Shown here: one piece after another, positions 8,707-17,527 of the stretch
Numbering within the stretch: position 1 is the stretch's first letter
Layout of the letters: each line of letters opens with the position of its first letter
From: Neobacillus sp. OS1-2
Lineage (GTDB): Bacteria > Bacillota > Bacilli > Bacillales > Cytobacillaceae
DNA length: 64,000 bases
Reading direction: 5' to 3'
Assembly (NCBI RefSeq): GCF_030915505.1
Contig: NZ_CP133265.1
Coordinates: 1,674,001 to 1,738,000, forward strand
Notes under the pieces: generated by a model
The model's input: the letters and a program-made list of their open reading frames with translations, nothing else
Told to the model about the DNA's origin: nothing
The model's database searches: none
Position numbers and translations under genes: made by a program

Positions 8707-10197
8707 CTATCCATTTTCCCTTTCTATCTTTTCATCCAATTTCCCTAAATATTTGGCAGCGAACTCTTTGCCACCGAGGCCGAATGCTAGACCAAATGCC
8801 AAGGCCAATCCGCCCAGGACAAGAATAAAGGCCGCATTGACAATCGAGTGGGCGACACCCAATTGGTCTAATGCCATAAACAGCGAGATTGTAAAAATAG
8901 TATACTTCGCAATCCGCGCCAACGTCCGGGAATAGCGCTGTTTTAAGACGTTTTGTAACACACGCTCGACTAATTGGCCCAAGTATAAGCCAATTCCCAA
9001 GATGACGAGTGCCGCTAACACCATTGGTAGATAGGCGAGTACTCCTGTTGCCAAGGTAACTAAGAAGTCTAAATGAACAATCTTCATGGCCTCTGAGGTA
9101 AATAACAGGATCACGACAATTTTTGCTAGCAATCCTACCAGTTGTGATAGTGTGTATTTCGATTGTTCCGGTGTTAAAGAACCGATTCCCATATGATGAA
9201 GAATATTGTCGAAACGTAAGCGCCAAAGCATTTGCGCGACCATTTTTTCAATCCATTTACCAAGCCATATTCCTGCTAATATCAAGAGAATCGCTGCGGC
9301 AATGTTTGGAATTAGCGTCATAATCTGATAAAGCATCGCAATCGCCGGCTCCGAGATTCCTTTTAAGTCTAATTTTTCTAAAGCGGTAATAATGGTTGGG
9401 ATTAAAATGAGGATGAACACAATATTCCCAATTATCGTTGAAAGATCCGCCTTCGCTAATCCCACCCGTTCACCGAGTCGGTCCATTCCAATGCTGTTTA
9501 AAAAATGGGTTAAAATATCGCGGACGATTTTCGCAATCAGCCAGCCGATGAAGACAATTAGCGCAGCGGCAAATAGCTTTGGAATCAAGCCTAGCATGGT
9601 GGATAACGTATGTGTGAATGGCTCTGAAATTCCTTCGAGCTGCAAGGCGCCTAGCACTGCTGGTAAAAACAGTAGGAGCACAAGATAAAAGATGGCTTGC
9701 GCGATGCCGTTTATCGTGCTTGCCGTATTCCCCTTACTATTGGATATGTTCCATTTTGCAAGCCAGCTTTCAACATGAAGCATCGCCGCACCTTTTTTAA
9801 CCAGCATCCGGGCAAAATAGGCTACGACCCATGCCAATAGGAGAATAAGAGCTGCTTTTAGTAGATTCGGAATTGCTGCGGTCAATGTCGACACCATTTT
9901 TACAAGCGGTTCAGCCATCATGCTGAGGTGAAGCATGTTGAAGAAGAATATTAGGACGACAACTACTAACAGATAGTAAACCATTTTTCCGATTATCACT
10001 TCTGATGCGTATTTTCGTTTTCCAACATTAGCAAACAGCTTGTTATCAAGATTTGTTTTCGTTAAGGCCTTTTCGACTGCTTTGCCAATCGCCTTCGCCA
10101 CCAGCCAGCCAATAATTAAAATAAGAAGTGCTAATAGTACGTGGGGAATTCGGTCTGTATATATGTACCAGCCGGCCATCATATTGGGTAATGTCAT
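8707..10197 (-). CDS. Mechanosensitive-channel-like protein built of repeated TM helices
   Basis: The product is 496 residues. It contains five spaced copies of one helix pattern (hydrophobic run, then GW/AW/GI-L-hxxxhxxxh): LIIGWLVAKAIGKAVEKAL, LLLAWVVAYFARMLVKK, IVFIGWLIAKIVRDIL, ILAGIWLGKWIEKMV and VILGIGLYLGQLVERVL. This is the conserved TM-helix repeat family annotated as mechanosensitive-ion-channel-like, but no MscS beta domain follows; the protein ends soon after GLAFGLGGKEFAAKYLGKL. A sigma-B-type promoter lies upstream (10234-10258), which fits an osmotic or envelope-stress role. Confidence 0.75.
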   Translation of the reverse strand: MTLPNMMAGWYIYTDRIPHVLLALLILIIGWLVAKAIGKAVEKALTKTNLDNKLFANVGKRKYASEVIIGKMVYYLLVVVVLIFFFNMLHLSMMAEPLVKMVSTLTAAIPNLLKAALILLLAWVVAYFARMLVKKGAAMLHVESWLAKWNISNSKGNTASTINGIAQAIFYLVLLLFLPAVLGALQLEGISEPFTHTLSTMLGLIPKLFAAALIVFIGWLIAKIVRDILTHFLNSIGMDRLGERVGLAKADLSTIIGNIVFILILIPTIITALEKLDLKGISEPAIAMLYQIMTLIPNIAAAILLILAGIWLGKWIEKMVAQMLWRLRFDNILHHMGIGSLTPEQSKYTLSQLVGLLAKIVVILLFTSEAMKIVHLDFLVTLATGVLAYLPMVLAALVILGIGLYLGQLVERVLQNVLKQRYSRTLARIAKYTIFTISLFMALDQLGVAHSIVNAAFILVLGGLALAFGLAFGLGGKEFAAKYLGKLDEKIERENG

Positions 10198-10233
10198 CTA
10201 CCATCTCTCCTTTTTTGTAATTTGCTAGATGTA

Positions 10234-10258
10234 ATACCCTGTTTGGTTGGTTTCAAAC
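10234..10258 (-). promoter_or_regulatory. Sigma-B-type promoter for the TM-helix-repeat gene
   Basis: On the minus strand GTTTGA (10253-10258), 13 bases, GGGTAT (10234-10239). The start codon is 37 bases downstream behind AGGAGAG. Confidence 0.75.
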
Positions 10259-10282
10259 ATTTTGACAAGGGCTGTTCTTACG

Positions 10283-10417
10283 ATTCGCTCATTAAAGTGT
10301 GGAATTCGCTCATTGGATTCAAAAATTCGCTCATTGAAATGGGAAATTCGCTCATAGGGGTTAAAAATCCGCTCATTAGCGGAGGGAATCGTCTAATAAT
10401 GATTCATCAGCTCATTC
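10283..10417. repeat. 21-bp-period tandem repeat with ATTCGCTCATT core
   Basis: The 11-base core ATTCGCTCATT starts at 10283, 10304 and 10325, near-identical copies follow at 10346 and 10367, and degraded copies lie near 10388 and 10407. The period is exactly 21 bp for five units while the spacer bases vary. It lies between two divergent sigma-B-type promoters. Translated on the plus strand it would give an NSLIxxx heptad; no convincing gene is present. Confidence 0.85.
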
Positions 10418-10452
10418 ATTTTGAGTAATTTTATACAAGTTAGCGCTTAAAT

Positions 10453-10478
10453 GTTTCGCCTTCTGAACTCCTGGGAAT
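10453..10478 (+). promoter_or_regulatory. Sigma-B-type promoter for the lipoprotein gene
   Basis: GTTTCG (10453-10458), 14 bases, GGGAAT (10473-10478), 35 bases before the ATG at 10514. Confidence 0.65.
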
Positions 10479-10513
10479 ACAATTACCAGTTCGAAAATAA
10501 AGGAGGAGTTAAC

Positions 10514-10813
10514 ATGAATAAAAAAACACTTCTAACAGGCGGACTGGCGGCCATGTTGACATTTGGCGGGTTGGCCGGCTGCGGCGACGGGGTCGACCAG
10601 GATAACGGTATCAGTGACGGCGAGCAAAAGGATCAGATTGATAATGATACAAAAAAAGAAGCGAACGACACTTTTAAAGAAGCTAAGGATAATATGGAAG
10701 ATGCCAAGAATAATGTCGAGAGCCAATTAAAAAAGGAAGGAATCGGTAATGGCGTCGATCAGGATAATGGCATCAGCGATAGCGAAAAGCAGGATGATGT
10801 GGATAACAATTAG
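10514..10813 (+). CDS. Small lipoprotein with duplicated acidic motif
   Basis: The product is 99 residues. The signal peptide MNKKTLLTGGLAAMLTFGG runs into the lipobox LAGC, so Cys23 would be lipidated. The mature part is very acidic and carries the same motif, GVDQDNGISD, just after the Cys and again near the C-terminus, flanking a Lys/Glu helical stretch. The start is fixed by AGGAGGAG and the ATG at 10514. I do not recognise the family. The sigma-B-type promoter and the neighbouring csbD suggest a stress-induced envelope protein. Confidence 0.65.
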   Translation: MNKKTLLTGGLAAMLTFGGLAGCGDGVDQDNGISDGEQKDQIDNDTKKEANDTFKEAKDNMEDAKNNVESQLKKEGIGNGVDQDNGISDSEKQDDVDNN

Positions 10814-10816
10814 GAA

Positions 10817-10842
10817 GTTTGGGGGCCTTTCTCATAGGGTAC
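10817..10842 (+). promoter_or_regulatory. Sigma-B-type promoter for csbD
   Basis: GTTTGG (10817-10822), 14 bases, GGGTAC (10837-10842), starting three bases after the lipoprotein stop and 33 bases before the csbD start. Confidence 0.7.
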
Positions 10843-10874
10843 TAAACTTATAGAACGAAAGGGAGGAATGTAAT

Positions 10875-11042
10875 ATGAACAAGGATAAACTTAAAGGCGG
10901 TTTGGAACAGGTCAAGGGTGAGGCCAAGGAGCAATGGGGCAAATTAACCGATGACCATTCAACGGAAGCGGAAGGAAAACTGGATAAAGCGAAGGGTAAA
11001 TTGCGCGAAGGCGTTGGCAAAGTGAAGGATAAACTGGACTAG
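10875..11042 (+). CDS. csbD: CsbD family stress-response protein
   Basis: The product is 55 residues with the CsbD pattern of a Lys/Gly-rich amphipathic hairpin: DKLKGGLEQVKGEAKEQWGKL, then a second half EGKLDKAKGKLREGVGKVKDKL. The family is sigma-B-controlled in B. subtilis, and a sigma-B-type promoter is present here. The biochemical role is unknown. The start ATG at 10875 is behind GGGAGG. A strong terminator follows. Confidence 0.85.
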   Translation: MNKDKLKGGLEQVKGEAKEQWGKLTDDHSTEAEGKLDKAKGKLREGVGKVKDKLD

Positions 11043-11053
11043 TGCGAAAATGC

Positions 11054-11086
11054 AAAAAGAAGAGGCATCCCCTGCCTCTTCTTTTT
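11054..11086 (+). terminator. Terminator after csbD, probably bidirectional
   Basis: AAAAAGAAGAGGC (11054-11066) pairs perfectly with GCCTCTTCTTTTT (11074-11086). The A/T tails allow termination from either side, including readthrough from nuoN. Confidence 0.85.
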
Positions 11087-11149
11087 GTTTTGTATAAATA
11101 CCCCTTTTAATTTGACGACGGGCCCCTTCCCCAAAGAAGCCGACACATG

Positions 11150-11175
11150 TTTGAAGCGCATGAACCGTCCCCTGC
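11150..11175. repeat. Family C partial palindrome next to the nuoN stop
   Basis: The segment TTTGAAGCGCATGAACCGTCCCCTGC matches the right arm of the 53-nt palindrome with changes; the left arm is lost. It lies three bases from the nuoN stop codon. Confidence 0.65.
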
Positions 11176-11178
11176 TTC

Positions 11179-12666
11179 TTACTTCAGATTGTTCAAGAAA
11201 TCAAGCGCGATGTTTGGCATGATCCCAAACAGGACAGATCCGACGACTGCGACGAGTAGGACGACGACGATACCGAATGGAATGTTCAGTTTGCGATCGT
11301 CAGTTGCCGGCCGAAAGAACATTTGTGTCATGACACCGAAATAATAGAAGTAGGATACAACCGTTGTCGCAATCATAATTGCTGCCAGTACATAATGCGG
11401 TGTTCCGGCGAAGGCGCCGACAAAGATGTTTAATTTGCCGATGAAGCCTGCTGTGCCTGGGAAGCCTGCTAGGGAAACGAGTAGAATTCCCATTAGGACG
11501 GCGAGTATCGGCGAGCGGCGGTAAAGGCCGGCAAAGTCGGCAATCTTCGTACTGCCGGACTTTTCAGTCACAACTTGAATGACCGCAAATGCCCCAAGGT
11601 TCATTAACATGTACGCAAGCAAGTAGAACCAAATTGAATAAATCATATTCGTACTCAGCGTCGTCAATGCCACCAGGATATATCCGGCGTGAGCGATACT
11701 AGAATAGGCAAACATCCGTTTAATATTCGTTTGCTTCAAGGCAACGACGTTACCGACAATCATCGTGACTGCGGCAATGACGGCGAGGTAGTCATGCATT
11801 TTAAACAGAATACTTTCACCATTATCACCCGTTGGCGCAGCATTGTAGAATACCGCAATTAGAATCCGGATAACAATAACAAAGCCAGCTGTCTTCGAAA
11901 TGACGCTTAAGAAGGCCGTAACTGGTGTCGGCGCACCCTGATACACATCTGGTGCCCACATATGGAACGGTGCCGCTGCCAGTTTGAACGATAATCCGAC
12001 AAGAATCATTAAAAACGCAAGTCCGAGCAGATAGGCCTGCTGACCATCAGAAATCGCCGATACTGTCGTGGCAATTTCAAAAAGATTGGTTGATCCGGTC
12101 AAGCCGTACACATAGCTCATCCCAAACAACGTGATCGAGGTGGAAATACCGCCATTGATGACGTATTTCATCGCCGATTCATTCGATTGCCTGTTGTGCT
12201 TCTTAATGCCTGCTAAGATATAGGAAGGAATCGATAACAATTCTAACCCAATAAATAACGTGATTAAGTCACCGCTTGATGTCATAATCATCGCACCAAG
12301 CAAGGCTGCTAAGAATAAGTAATAAAATTCGCCGTGATAGTCTTCAAGGCCTTCTTTAGCCTCATAGCTGATCGCTAAAAAGAGCACAAGTGCCCCTCCG
12401 ACAAGCAAGATGAGTTTGAACGCTTTACCGAATACATCAAGCGTGAAGGAATCGTCTAAAATTGATGTTGCCTCCGTGCCAAGCAGGCTGGCAACCGCGA
12501 TGATAGCCGCTACTACCCCGGCAATCCCGATCCAGCCGAGGATGCGGCGATCTTGCTTTTTCGGTAAAAATAAATCCAACAATGTCAGTAGTGCGATGAC
12601 GCCAAGGATGATGAACTCCGGCGTCATGACACTCCAGTTAAATGATTTCAATGTCTCTATATCCAT
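11179..12666 (-). CDS. nuoN: NADH-quinone oxidoreductase subunit N
   Basis: The product is 495 residues, a normal NuoN length, with about 14 membrane helices. It is an antiporter-like proton-pumping subunit of the complex I membrane arm. Conserved signatures include LELLSIPSYILAGIKKHNRQSNESAMKYVI and the second-half KQTNIKRMFAYSSIAHAGYILV, with the helix-borne lysines expected for proton transfer. It is the last gene of the nuoA-D/H-N operon, six bases after nuoM. Confidence 0.95.
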   Translation of the reverse strand: MDIETLKSFNWSVMTPEFIILGVIALLTLLDLFLPKKQDRRILGWIGIAGVVAAIIAVASLLGTEATSILDDSFTLDVFGKAFKLILLVGGALVLFLAISYEAKEGLEDYHGEFYYLFLAALLGAMIMTSSGDLITLFIGLELLSIPSYILAGIKKHNRQSNESAMKYVINGGISTSITLFGMSYVYGLTGSTNLFEIATTVSAISDGQQAYLLGLAFLMILVGLSFKLAAAPFHMWAPDVYQGAPTPVTAFLSVISKTAGFVIVIRILIAVFYNAAPTGDNGESILFKMHDYLAVIAAVTMIVGNVVALKQTNIKRMFAYSSIAHAGYILVALTTLSTNMIYSIWFYLLAYMLMNLGAFAVIQVVTEKSGSTKIADFAGLYRRSPILAVLMGILLVSLAGFPGTAGFIGKLNIFVGAFAGTPHYVLAAIMIATTVVSYFYYFGVMTQMFFRPATDDRKLNIPFGIVVVLLVAVVGSVLFGIMPNIALDFLNNLK

Positions 12667-12672
12667 CCTTCA

Positions 12673-14181
12673 TCACCCTCCTAACCCTATCATGATCGTT
12701 TCAAGTGTAGTTTGCAACGGAGAGCTTAGAACACTTGGGTAAACCCCGATTAACACGATTAATACCATTAAAACAACGACTGGCACGAATTCGACCCCTT
12801 TTAAGTCAAGGACACCGGTAAATTCGCGGTGTGACTTGCCGTAGGTGATACCGAGTACTGCGCGGAGCAAGTATGCAGCCGTCATGATAATTCCAATCGT
12901 CCCGACAGCCGCAATCCATGGCAATTCTTTGAACAAGCCAAGGAAGGCCATAAATTCACTGACAAAACCGGACATGCCTGGAAGCCCCAGTGACGCCATC
13001 CCGCCGGCTAGCAAGAAGCCTGCGGCAATCGGCATCCCCTTCGCCATGCCGCCAAGGTTTTCCATGAGCGACGTATCGGTCCGCTCGTAAATGATGCCAA
13101 CCAAGAAGAACAATAACGCAGAAATCAATCCGTGTGATACCACTTGAAAAATCGCCCCTTGGACCCCTGCTTCATTTAGTGCCGCAAGTCCAATTAAAAC
13201 GATTCCCATGTGGGAAATGGATGAATAGGCCAAAACCATTTTAAAATCTGTTTGAATGAATGCTAGGAATGCCCCGTAGAGGAGGTTAATCACGCCAAGG
13301 ATCGCGATAATGGTCGCAAGCGTTTCAAACTGCTCGGGAAAAATCCCCATTCCAAATCGGATTAAGCCGTACGCACCGATTTTTAATAGAATCCCAGAGT
13401 GAATCATAACTACAGATGGCGGCGCTTGAACGTGCACCTTCAACATCCAGCTGTGCAATGGGAAAATCGGTAATTTCACACCGAAAGCAATTAATAGACT
13501 GATTAACAGGCCAAGTTTTAGATCGCTAGACAGCGGTGCACTTGGATCTGCCATGATTTGTGTTAATAAATCAATATTTGTTGTTCCTGTTTTTGCAAAT
13601 AGAATCATAATCACGATCAGGAGCACGGCAGAACCTAGACCGTTATAGATTAGGAAGCTGTAAGCTGCTTTTTCTTTTTCAAAATAGCCCCATTTTCCGA
13701 TTAAGAAGAACGTCGGAATGAGCGTGACTTCGAAAAAGATGAAGAACAGGATTAAGTTTTCAGCGGTAAAGACGCCGAGCATGCCGATTTCTAAAAGAAG
13801 GAAGAGCATAAAGTAGCCTTTCCATTCCTTTTTTACAAACCGCGCAGCAGCAATCGCTGATAGTGTTGCGACGATCGCGGTGAGAACCACGAGCAAGAGC
13901 TGAAAGCCACTGAGGCCTAGTTCATAATACACCGAATAGATTGGCTCTTGGACGTTCATGCCGCGGAATTGAATCCACGCCTTTGAGACCGCAAAGTCAG
14001 CGAGATCCTTGCCCCATTGAAAATGGAGATAGGCGGCTAGCGCCAGCAATAACGCCGGCAATGTCGCAAGAAAGCCAACTAGTTTGATTCGTTTTTCTGA
14101 CGTTTTTGGCAAAAATGCTAAAACGATGATTCCTAGTAAAGGGGAGAATACTAGGAATGATAGAACAGAATGCAAATTCAT
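12673..14181 (-). CDS. nuoM: NADH-quinone oxidoreductase subunit M
   Basis: The product is 502 residues, an antiporter-like proton-translocating subunit. Family blocks seen are FIFFEVTLIPTFFLIGKWG, the KLPIFPLHSWMLKVHVQAPPSVVMIHSG signature, and QTDFKMVLAYSSISHMGIVL. The glutamate in FFEVTLIP and the lysines in the broken helices are the expected proton-path residues. The start overlaps the nuoL stop by four bases. Confidence 0.95.
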   Translation of the reverse strand: MNLHSVLSFLVFSPLLGIIVLAFLPKTSEKRIKLVGFLATLPALLLALAAYLHFQWGKDLADFAVSKAWIQFRGMNVQEPIYSVYYELGLSGFQLLLVVLTAIVATLSAIAAARFVKKEWKGYFMLFLLLEIGMLGVFTAENLILFFIFFEVTLIPTFFLIGKWGYFEKEKAAYSFLIYNGLGSAVLLIVIMILFAKTGTTNIDLLTQIMADPSAPLSSDLKLGLLISLLIAFGVKLPIFPLHSWMLKVHVQAPPSVVMIHSGILLKIGAYGLIRFGMGIFPEQFETLATIIAILGVINLLYGAFLAFIQTDFKMVLAYSSISHMGIVLIGLAALNEAGVQGAIFQVVSHGLISALLFFLVGIIYERTDTSLMENLGGMAKGMPIAAGFLLAGGMASLGLPGMSGFVSEFMAFLGLFKELPWIAAVGTIGIIMTAAYLLRAVLGITYGKSHREFTGVLDLKGVEFVPVVVLMVLIVLIGVYPSVLSSPLQTTLETIMIGLGG

Positions 14182-16046
14182 CGTAAGTACCCCCCTGTTA
14201 ACGCAAAGATGACGGCGAGCAGTGCAAGTCCGATAAAGGCGACTGCGCCATATGTTTGAACCTGGCCGGACTGCATTTTCGAACCGGCACCGCCAAGTCC
14301 TTGGACAATCCCAACCACTCCTTTGACAAGTCCTTCAACGATGAAGACATCAATGAATTTGAGCAGATAGCTGAAGGCTGTTGTCGCAGCCATGATGGTC
14401 ATTTTATAAAACTCATCCACATAGTATTTGTTCAGTAAAATCGTATGCAGGGCGTCACCCGTGCCACTTAACCAGTTGCGGGCGATGCTGCGTTTGCCGT
14501 ACATCAAGTACGCAAGGTAGATTCCCGCTAAGGAAACAATGGTTGCCGCAATCATGATCCACACAGGACCTTCCATGTGACCGTGGCCAAGGGCAGGGTT
14601 TCCGTCGACGAGCCAGTCGCCAAGGAACGAGCCGAACCATGGTGTGTTCACATAACCGGCAATGATGGCTAAAACGCCGAGCAGAATCATCGGGTACGTC
14701 ATGTTGCTTGGTGATTCGTGCACATTTTTTTGATGGCCTTGCCTTTCACCGGTGAAGACCATGAAGAACAAGCGGAACATATAAAATGCGGTCATGAATG
14801 CTGCGATTAACGCGAGCAAGAAGAGTACTGGATGTCCGCCTTCCCATGCCGCAATTAAAATTTCATCTTTACTGAAGAATCCAGATAGCCCCGGTACACC
14901 GCTGATAGCGAGTGTTCCGATTAAGAATAACGGCCCGGTCAGTTTTAATTTTTTCCAAAGTCCGCCCATTTCCTCGATATTCTGCGTGTGAACCGCGTGA
15001 ATGACGGATCCGGCAGCAAGGAAAAGAAGTGCCTTGAAAAATGCGTGTGTCATCAAGTGGAACACCCCCGCCACATAGCCGGCCGAACCAAGTGCGAGCA
15101 TCATGTAGCCGAGCTGCGAGACGGTTGAATAGGCGAGTACTCGTTTGATATCGGTTTGCACAAGCCCGATGCTTGCGGCAAAAATAGCGGTGAACGCTCC
15201 AATGACAGCAATGGTGAGCAGCGCCGTTTTGCTGGCGGCGAACAACGGGAATAAGGCAGCGACTAAATAGACCCCGGCGGCAACCATCGTTGCGGCGTGG
15301 ATTAAGGCCGAAACAGGTGTCGGACCTTCCATCGCATCTGGAAGCCATGTGTGGAGCGGGAACTGACCTGATTTTCCGACTGCTCCAATAAATATTAAGA
15401 TCGCTGTTAAGGTAATCATCGTTTGTGATACAGCGCCGGCATCGATCGCTGCGAAAATATCGCTGTATTCAAATGATTTTGTTTCCCAGAAGAGCAGGAT
15501 CATGCCGATGAACAGTCCAACATCCCCGATACGGGTCATGATGAATGCCTTTTTGGCAGCGGCCTTTGCTTCTTCTTTGTAATAATAAAAACCGATTAAT
15601 AGGAAGGAACCAACACCAACAAGCTCCCAGAAAATATAGGTTTGCAGCAGGTTTGGCGAAATTACCAGACCGAGCATGGCAAACGTAAATAATCCTAAAT
15701 AGGCATAGAATACTGGGAACCGCTCATCTCCATGCATGTACCCTTTGGAGTAGGTATGTACTAAGAAACTGACGAGCGATACGATAAACAGCATCAATGC
15801 ATTTAATTGATTCACTTCAAAGCCCGCTGTTAGATGCAGATCTCCTATCGTGAGCCAATCAAACTTATGTTCGTAGGTTGGCTCTGAAAAGCGCTCAAAT
15901 AACACCAAAATCGAATAGATAAGCGAGGCCAATGTGAAGAGAATCCCCACATATGCGCTCGCCTCCTTCAGTCGCTTACCGAATAGAAGAAGGATCAAAA
16001 ACGATAATAGCGGGAAAAGCGGTATGAGCCATGCATTTTCCATCAT
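14178..16046 (-). CDS. nuoL: NADH-quinone oxidoreductase subunit L
   Basis: The product is 622 residues from the ATG at 16046, placed behind AAAGGGGA. The open frame extends further upstream into repeat sequence that is probably untranslated. Antiporter signatures are present: FWELVGVGSFLLIGFYYY, KSGQFPLHTWLPDAMEGPTPVSALIHAATMV and QTDIKRVLAYSTVSQLGYMML. The C-terminal long lateral helix region is present. It is the most distal proton pump of the membrane arm. A repeat-filled gap of about 130 bases separates it from nuoK, the largest gap in the operon. Confidence 0.95.
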   Translation of the reverse strand: MMENAWLIPLFPLLSFLILLLFGKRLKEASAYVGILFTLASLIYSILVLFERFSEPTYEHKFDWLTIGDLHLTAGFEVNQLNALMLFIVSLVSFLVHTYSKGYMHGDERFPVFYAYLGLFTFAMLGLVISPNLLQTYIFWELVGVGSFLLIGFYYYKEEAKAAAKKAFIMTRIGDVGLFIGMILLFWETKSFEYSDIFAAIDAGAVSQTMITLTAILIFIGAVGKSGQFPLHTWLPDAMEGPTPVSALIHAATMVAAGVYLVAALFPLFAASKTALLTIAVIGAFTAIFAASIGLVQTDIKRVLAYSTVSQLGYMMLALGSAGYVAGVFHLMTHAFFKALLFLAAGSVIHAVHTQNIEEMGGLWKKLKLTGPLFLIGTLAISGVPGLSGFFSKDEILIAAWEGGHPVLFLLALIAAFMTAFYMFRLFFMVFTGERQGHQKNVHESPSNMTYPMILLGVLAIIAGYVNTPWFGSFLGDWLVDGNPALGHGHMEGPVWIMIAATIVSLAGIYLAYLMYGKRSIARNWLSGTGDALHTILLNKYYVDEFYKMTIMAATTAFSYLLKFIDVFIVEGLVKGVVGIVQGLGGAGSKMQSGQVQTYGAVAFIGLALLAVIFALTGGYLR

Positions 16047-16070
16047 TATCACTATCCCCTTTATTCGGGC

Positions 16071-16166
16071 GGTGACACGGCGGTGCCTGTCACAACCCGA
16101 ATTTTGTCGATTATGGTGCCTGTCACCCTTAACCACTCTCACATAGGAGAAATGGTGTCAGGCACC
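16071..16166. repeat. Family A repeat cluster between nuoK and nuoL
   Basis: Contains a complete 52-nt element at 16115-16166 (GGTGCCTGTCACC, 26-base core, GGTGTCAGGCACC) and an extra arm at 16082-16093, with GGTGACAC at 16071. It sits inside an operon, so transcription must pass through it. Confidence 0.85.
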
Positions 16167-16179
16167 CAAAGTTGTCTGT

Positions 16180-16494
16180 CTAGTTTTTCATTGTGTCTAT
16201 TTCGTCGATGTTGACGGTTTTCTTGCTGCGGTAGAGCGATATTAGGATCGCGAGTCCGACAGCGGCTTCGGCTGCTGCCACACAGATGGCAAACAGGGCG
16301 AAGATTTGACCTGTAATGGATGGATTTAATCCATATTTGCTAAAGGTCACCAGGTTAATATTGACGGCATTCAGCATCAATTCAATCGAAATCAACACAA
16401 TAACCGTATTTTTTTTCGTTAATGCACCGTATAGTCCGATGCAGAATAAGATCAGTGCAAGCGCCAGGAAGGCTGAAGCGGGAATTGAACTCAT
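16180..16494 (-). CDS. nuoK: NADH-quinone oxidoreductase subunit K
   Basis: The product is 104 residues with three membrane helices. It carries the conserved acidic residues in [17 protein letters not shown] and in [14 protein letters not shown] that belong to the central proton path of complex I. The start overlaps the nuoJ stop by four bases. Confidence 0.95.
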   Translation of the reverse strand: MSSIPASAFLALALILFCIGLYGALTKKNTVIVLISIELMLNAVNINLVTFSKYGLNPSITGQIFALFAICVAAAEAAVGLAILISLYRSKKTVNIDEIDTMKN

Positions 16495-17009
16495 TCCTTA
16501 TCCGCCTCCTTCTTCTCGGTTTTTGCCAAAATAATCGCACCAACTAAGGCCGCTAAAAGTAAAACAGATGTTAATTCAAACGGAATAATATATTTAGAGT
16601 AAAGTGCTTCCCCAATTTGCATCGTATTGTTTTCATGAAGCTTCGTCGGCACTTGGTCGATATTGAAATTGTAAATCCCAATGTAGACAGCAAAGGCAAA
16701 GCCAAGAATCCCTAAAAACAAAAGCAGCTTTCTCCATTTACCCGTTTTTGGCTCACTTTCGTCATCATGCTTTGTTAACATGATACCAAACAGCATGATA
16801 ATCGTGATGGCACCGGAATAAATCAAGATTTGTACGGCGGCCACGAATTCAGCGGAAAGCAGTACATAGATACCGGCAATGGCGACGAAAGTGAAGATAA
16901 GGGCAACGACCATATGAACGACTTTGTTTAGGTTCAATAGAAGCACGCCGCCGATAATCGCAACAAGTGCGAGTCCCATAAAAGCGAGGAATTCGCCTGA
17001 AAATGTCAT
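16491..17009 (-). CDS. nuoJ: NADH-quinone oxidoreductase subunit J
   Basis: The product is 172 residues with five membrane helices. The third carries [23 protein letters not shown], the NuoJ signature that includes the pi-bulge helix. The start overlaps the nuoI stop by four bases. Confidence 0.95.
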   Translation of the reverse strand: MTFSGEFLAFMGLALVAIIGGVLLLNLNKVVHMVVALIFTFVAIAGIYVLLSAEFVAAVQILIYSGAITIIMLFGIMLTKHDDESEPKTGKWRKLLLFLGILGFAFAVYIGIYNFNIDQVPTKLHENNTMQIGEALYSKYIIPFELTSVLLLAALVGAIILAKTEKKEADKE

Positions 17010-17434
17010 GCTTTATTCACCTGCCGTATGTTTTCGTCGTTTTCATCTAACCATTCCAGGTTTTTAAATAACATGTCGCGGCTGTATTCAGCGAGCTCAA
17101 AGTTATTGGTCATGATAATCGCCTCAGTTGGGCAAACCTCCGTACATAAGTCGCAAAGGATGCAAATCTCGAAGTTAATATCATATGTGTCGATAATTTT
17201 TCCCTTTTTCGTTGGATCCGGATGCTTCTTACCCGTCAATTGAATACAATCCGTCGGGCAAATCTGCGCACATTGATTACAAACAATACACTTCTCCGGA
17301 TAAAACTTTTGAATCCCACGGAAGCGGTCTGGCAGCGGAAGCGGCTCGTTTGGATAATCATACGTAACCTTCTCGCGTGATAATTGTTTAAGGGTATATT
17401 TCAAGCCTTTAAATACTCCAAGCACGTTTTTCAC
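17006..17434 (-). CDS. nuoI: NADH-quinone oxidoreductase subunit I, 2x[4Fe-4S]
   Basis: The product is 142 residues. Two ferredoxin motifs are complete: CIVCNQCAQICPTDCI and CILCDLCTEVCPTEAI. They bind clusters N6a and N6b and hand electrons to NuoB. The protein is a little short compared with enterobacterial NuoI, as is usual in Bacillus. A 93-base gap with a family A repeat separates it from nuoH. Confidence 0.95.
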   Translation of the reverse strand: MKNVLGVFKGLKYTLKQLSREKVTYDYPNEPLPLPDRFRGIQKFYPEKCIVCNQCAQICPTDCIQLTGKKHPDPTKKGKIIDTYDINFEICILCDLCTEVCPTEAIIMTNNFELAEYSRDMLFKNLEWLDENDENIRQVNKA

Positions 17435-17461
17435 CCCTTTTACAGTCTAAAAATTGTTATT

Positions 17462-17522
17462 GGTGTAAGCAACCGTTTCGTGCACTTTTACAGTGTAAAT
17501 GCAGTTATCGGTGTCAGGCACC
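17462..17522. repeat. Family A element, 61-nt class, nuoH-nuoI gap
   Basis: A degraded left arm GGTGTAAGCAACC (17462-17474), a 35-base core, and an intact arm GGTGTCAGGCACC (17510-17522). The repeat begins about five bases from the nuoH stop. Confidence 0.75.
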
Positions 17523-17527
17523 ATCGA

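Noticed and set aside
10222..10428. Plus-strand frame with an NSLI heptad repeat
   Set aside because: No ribosome site, it overlaps the promoter of the divergent gene, and the codons follow the 21-bp DNA repeat.
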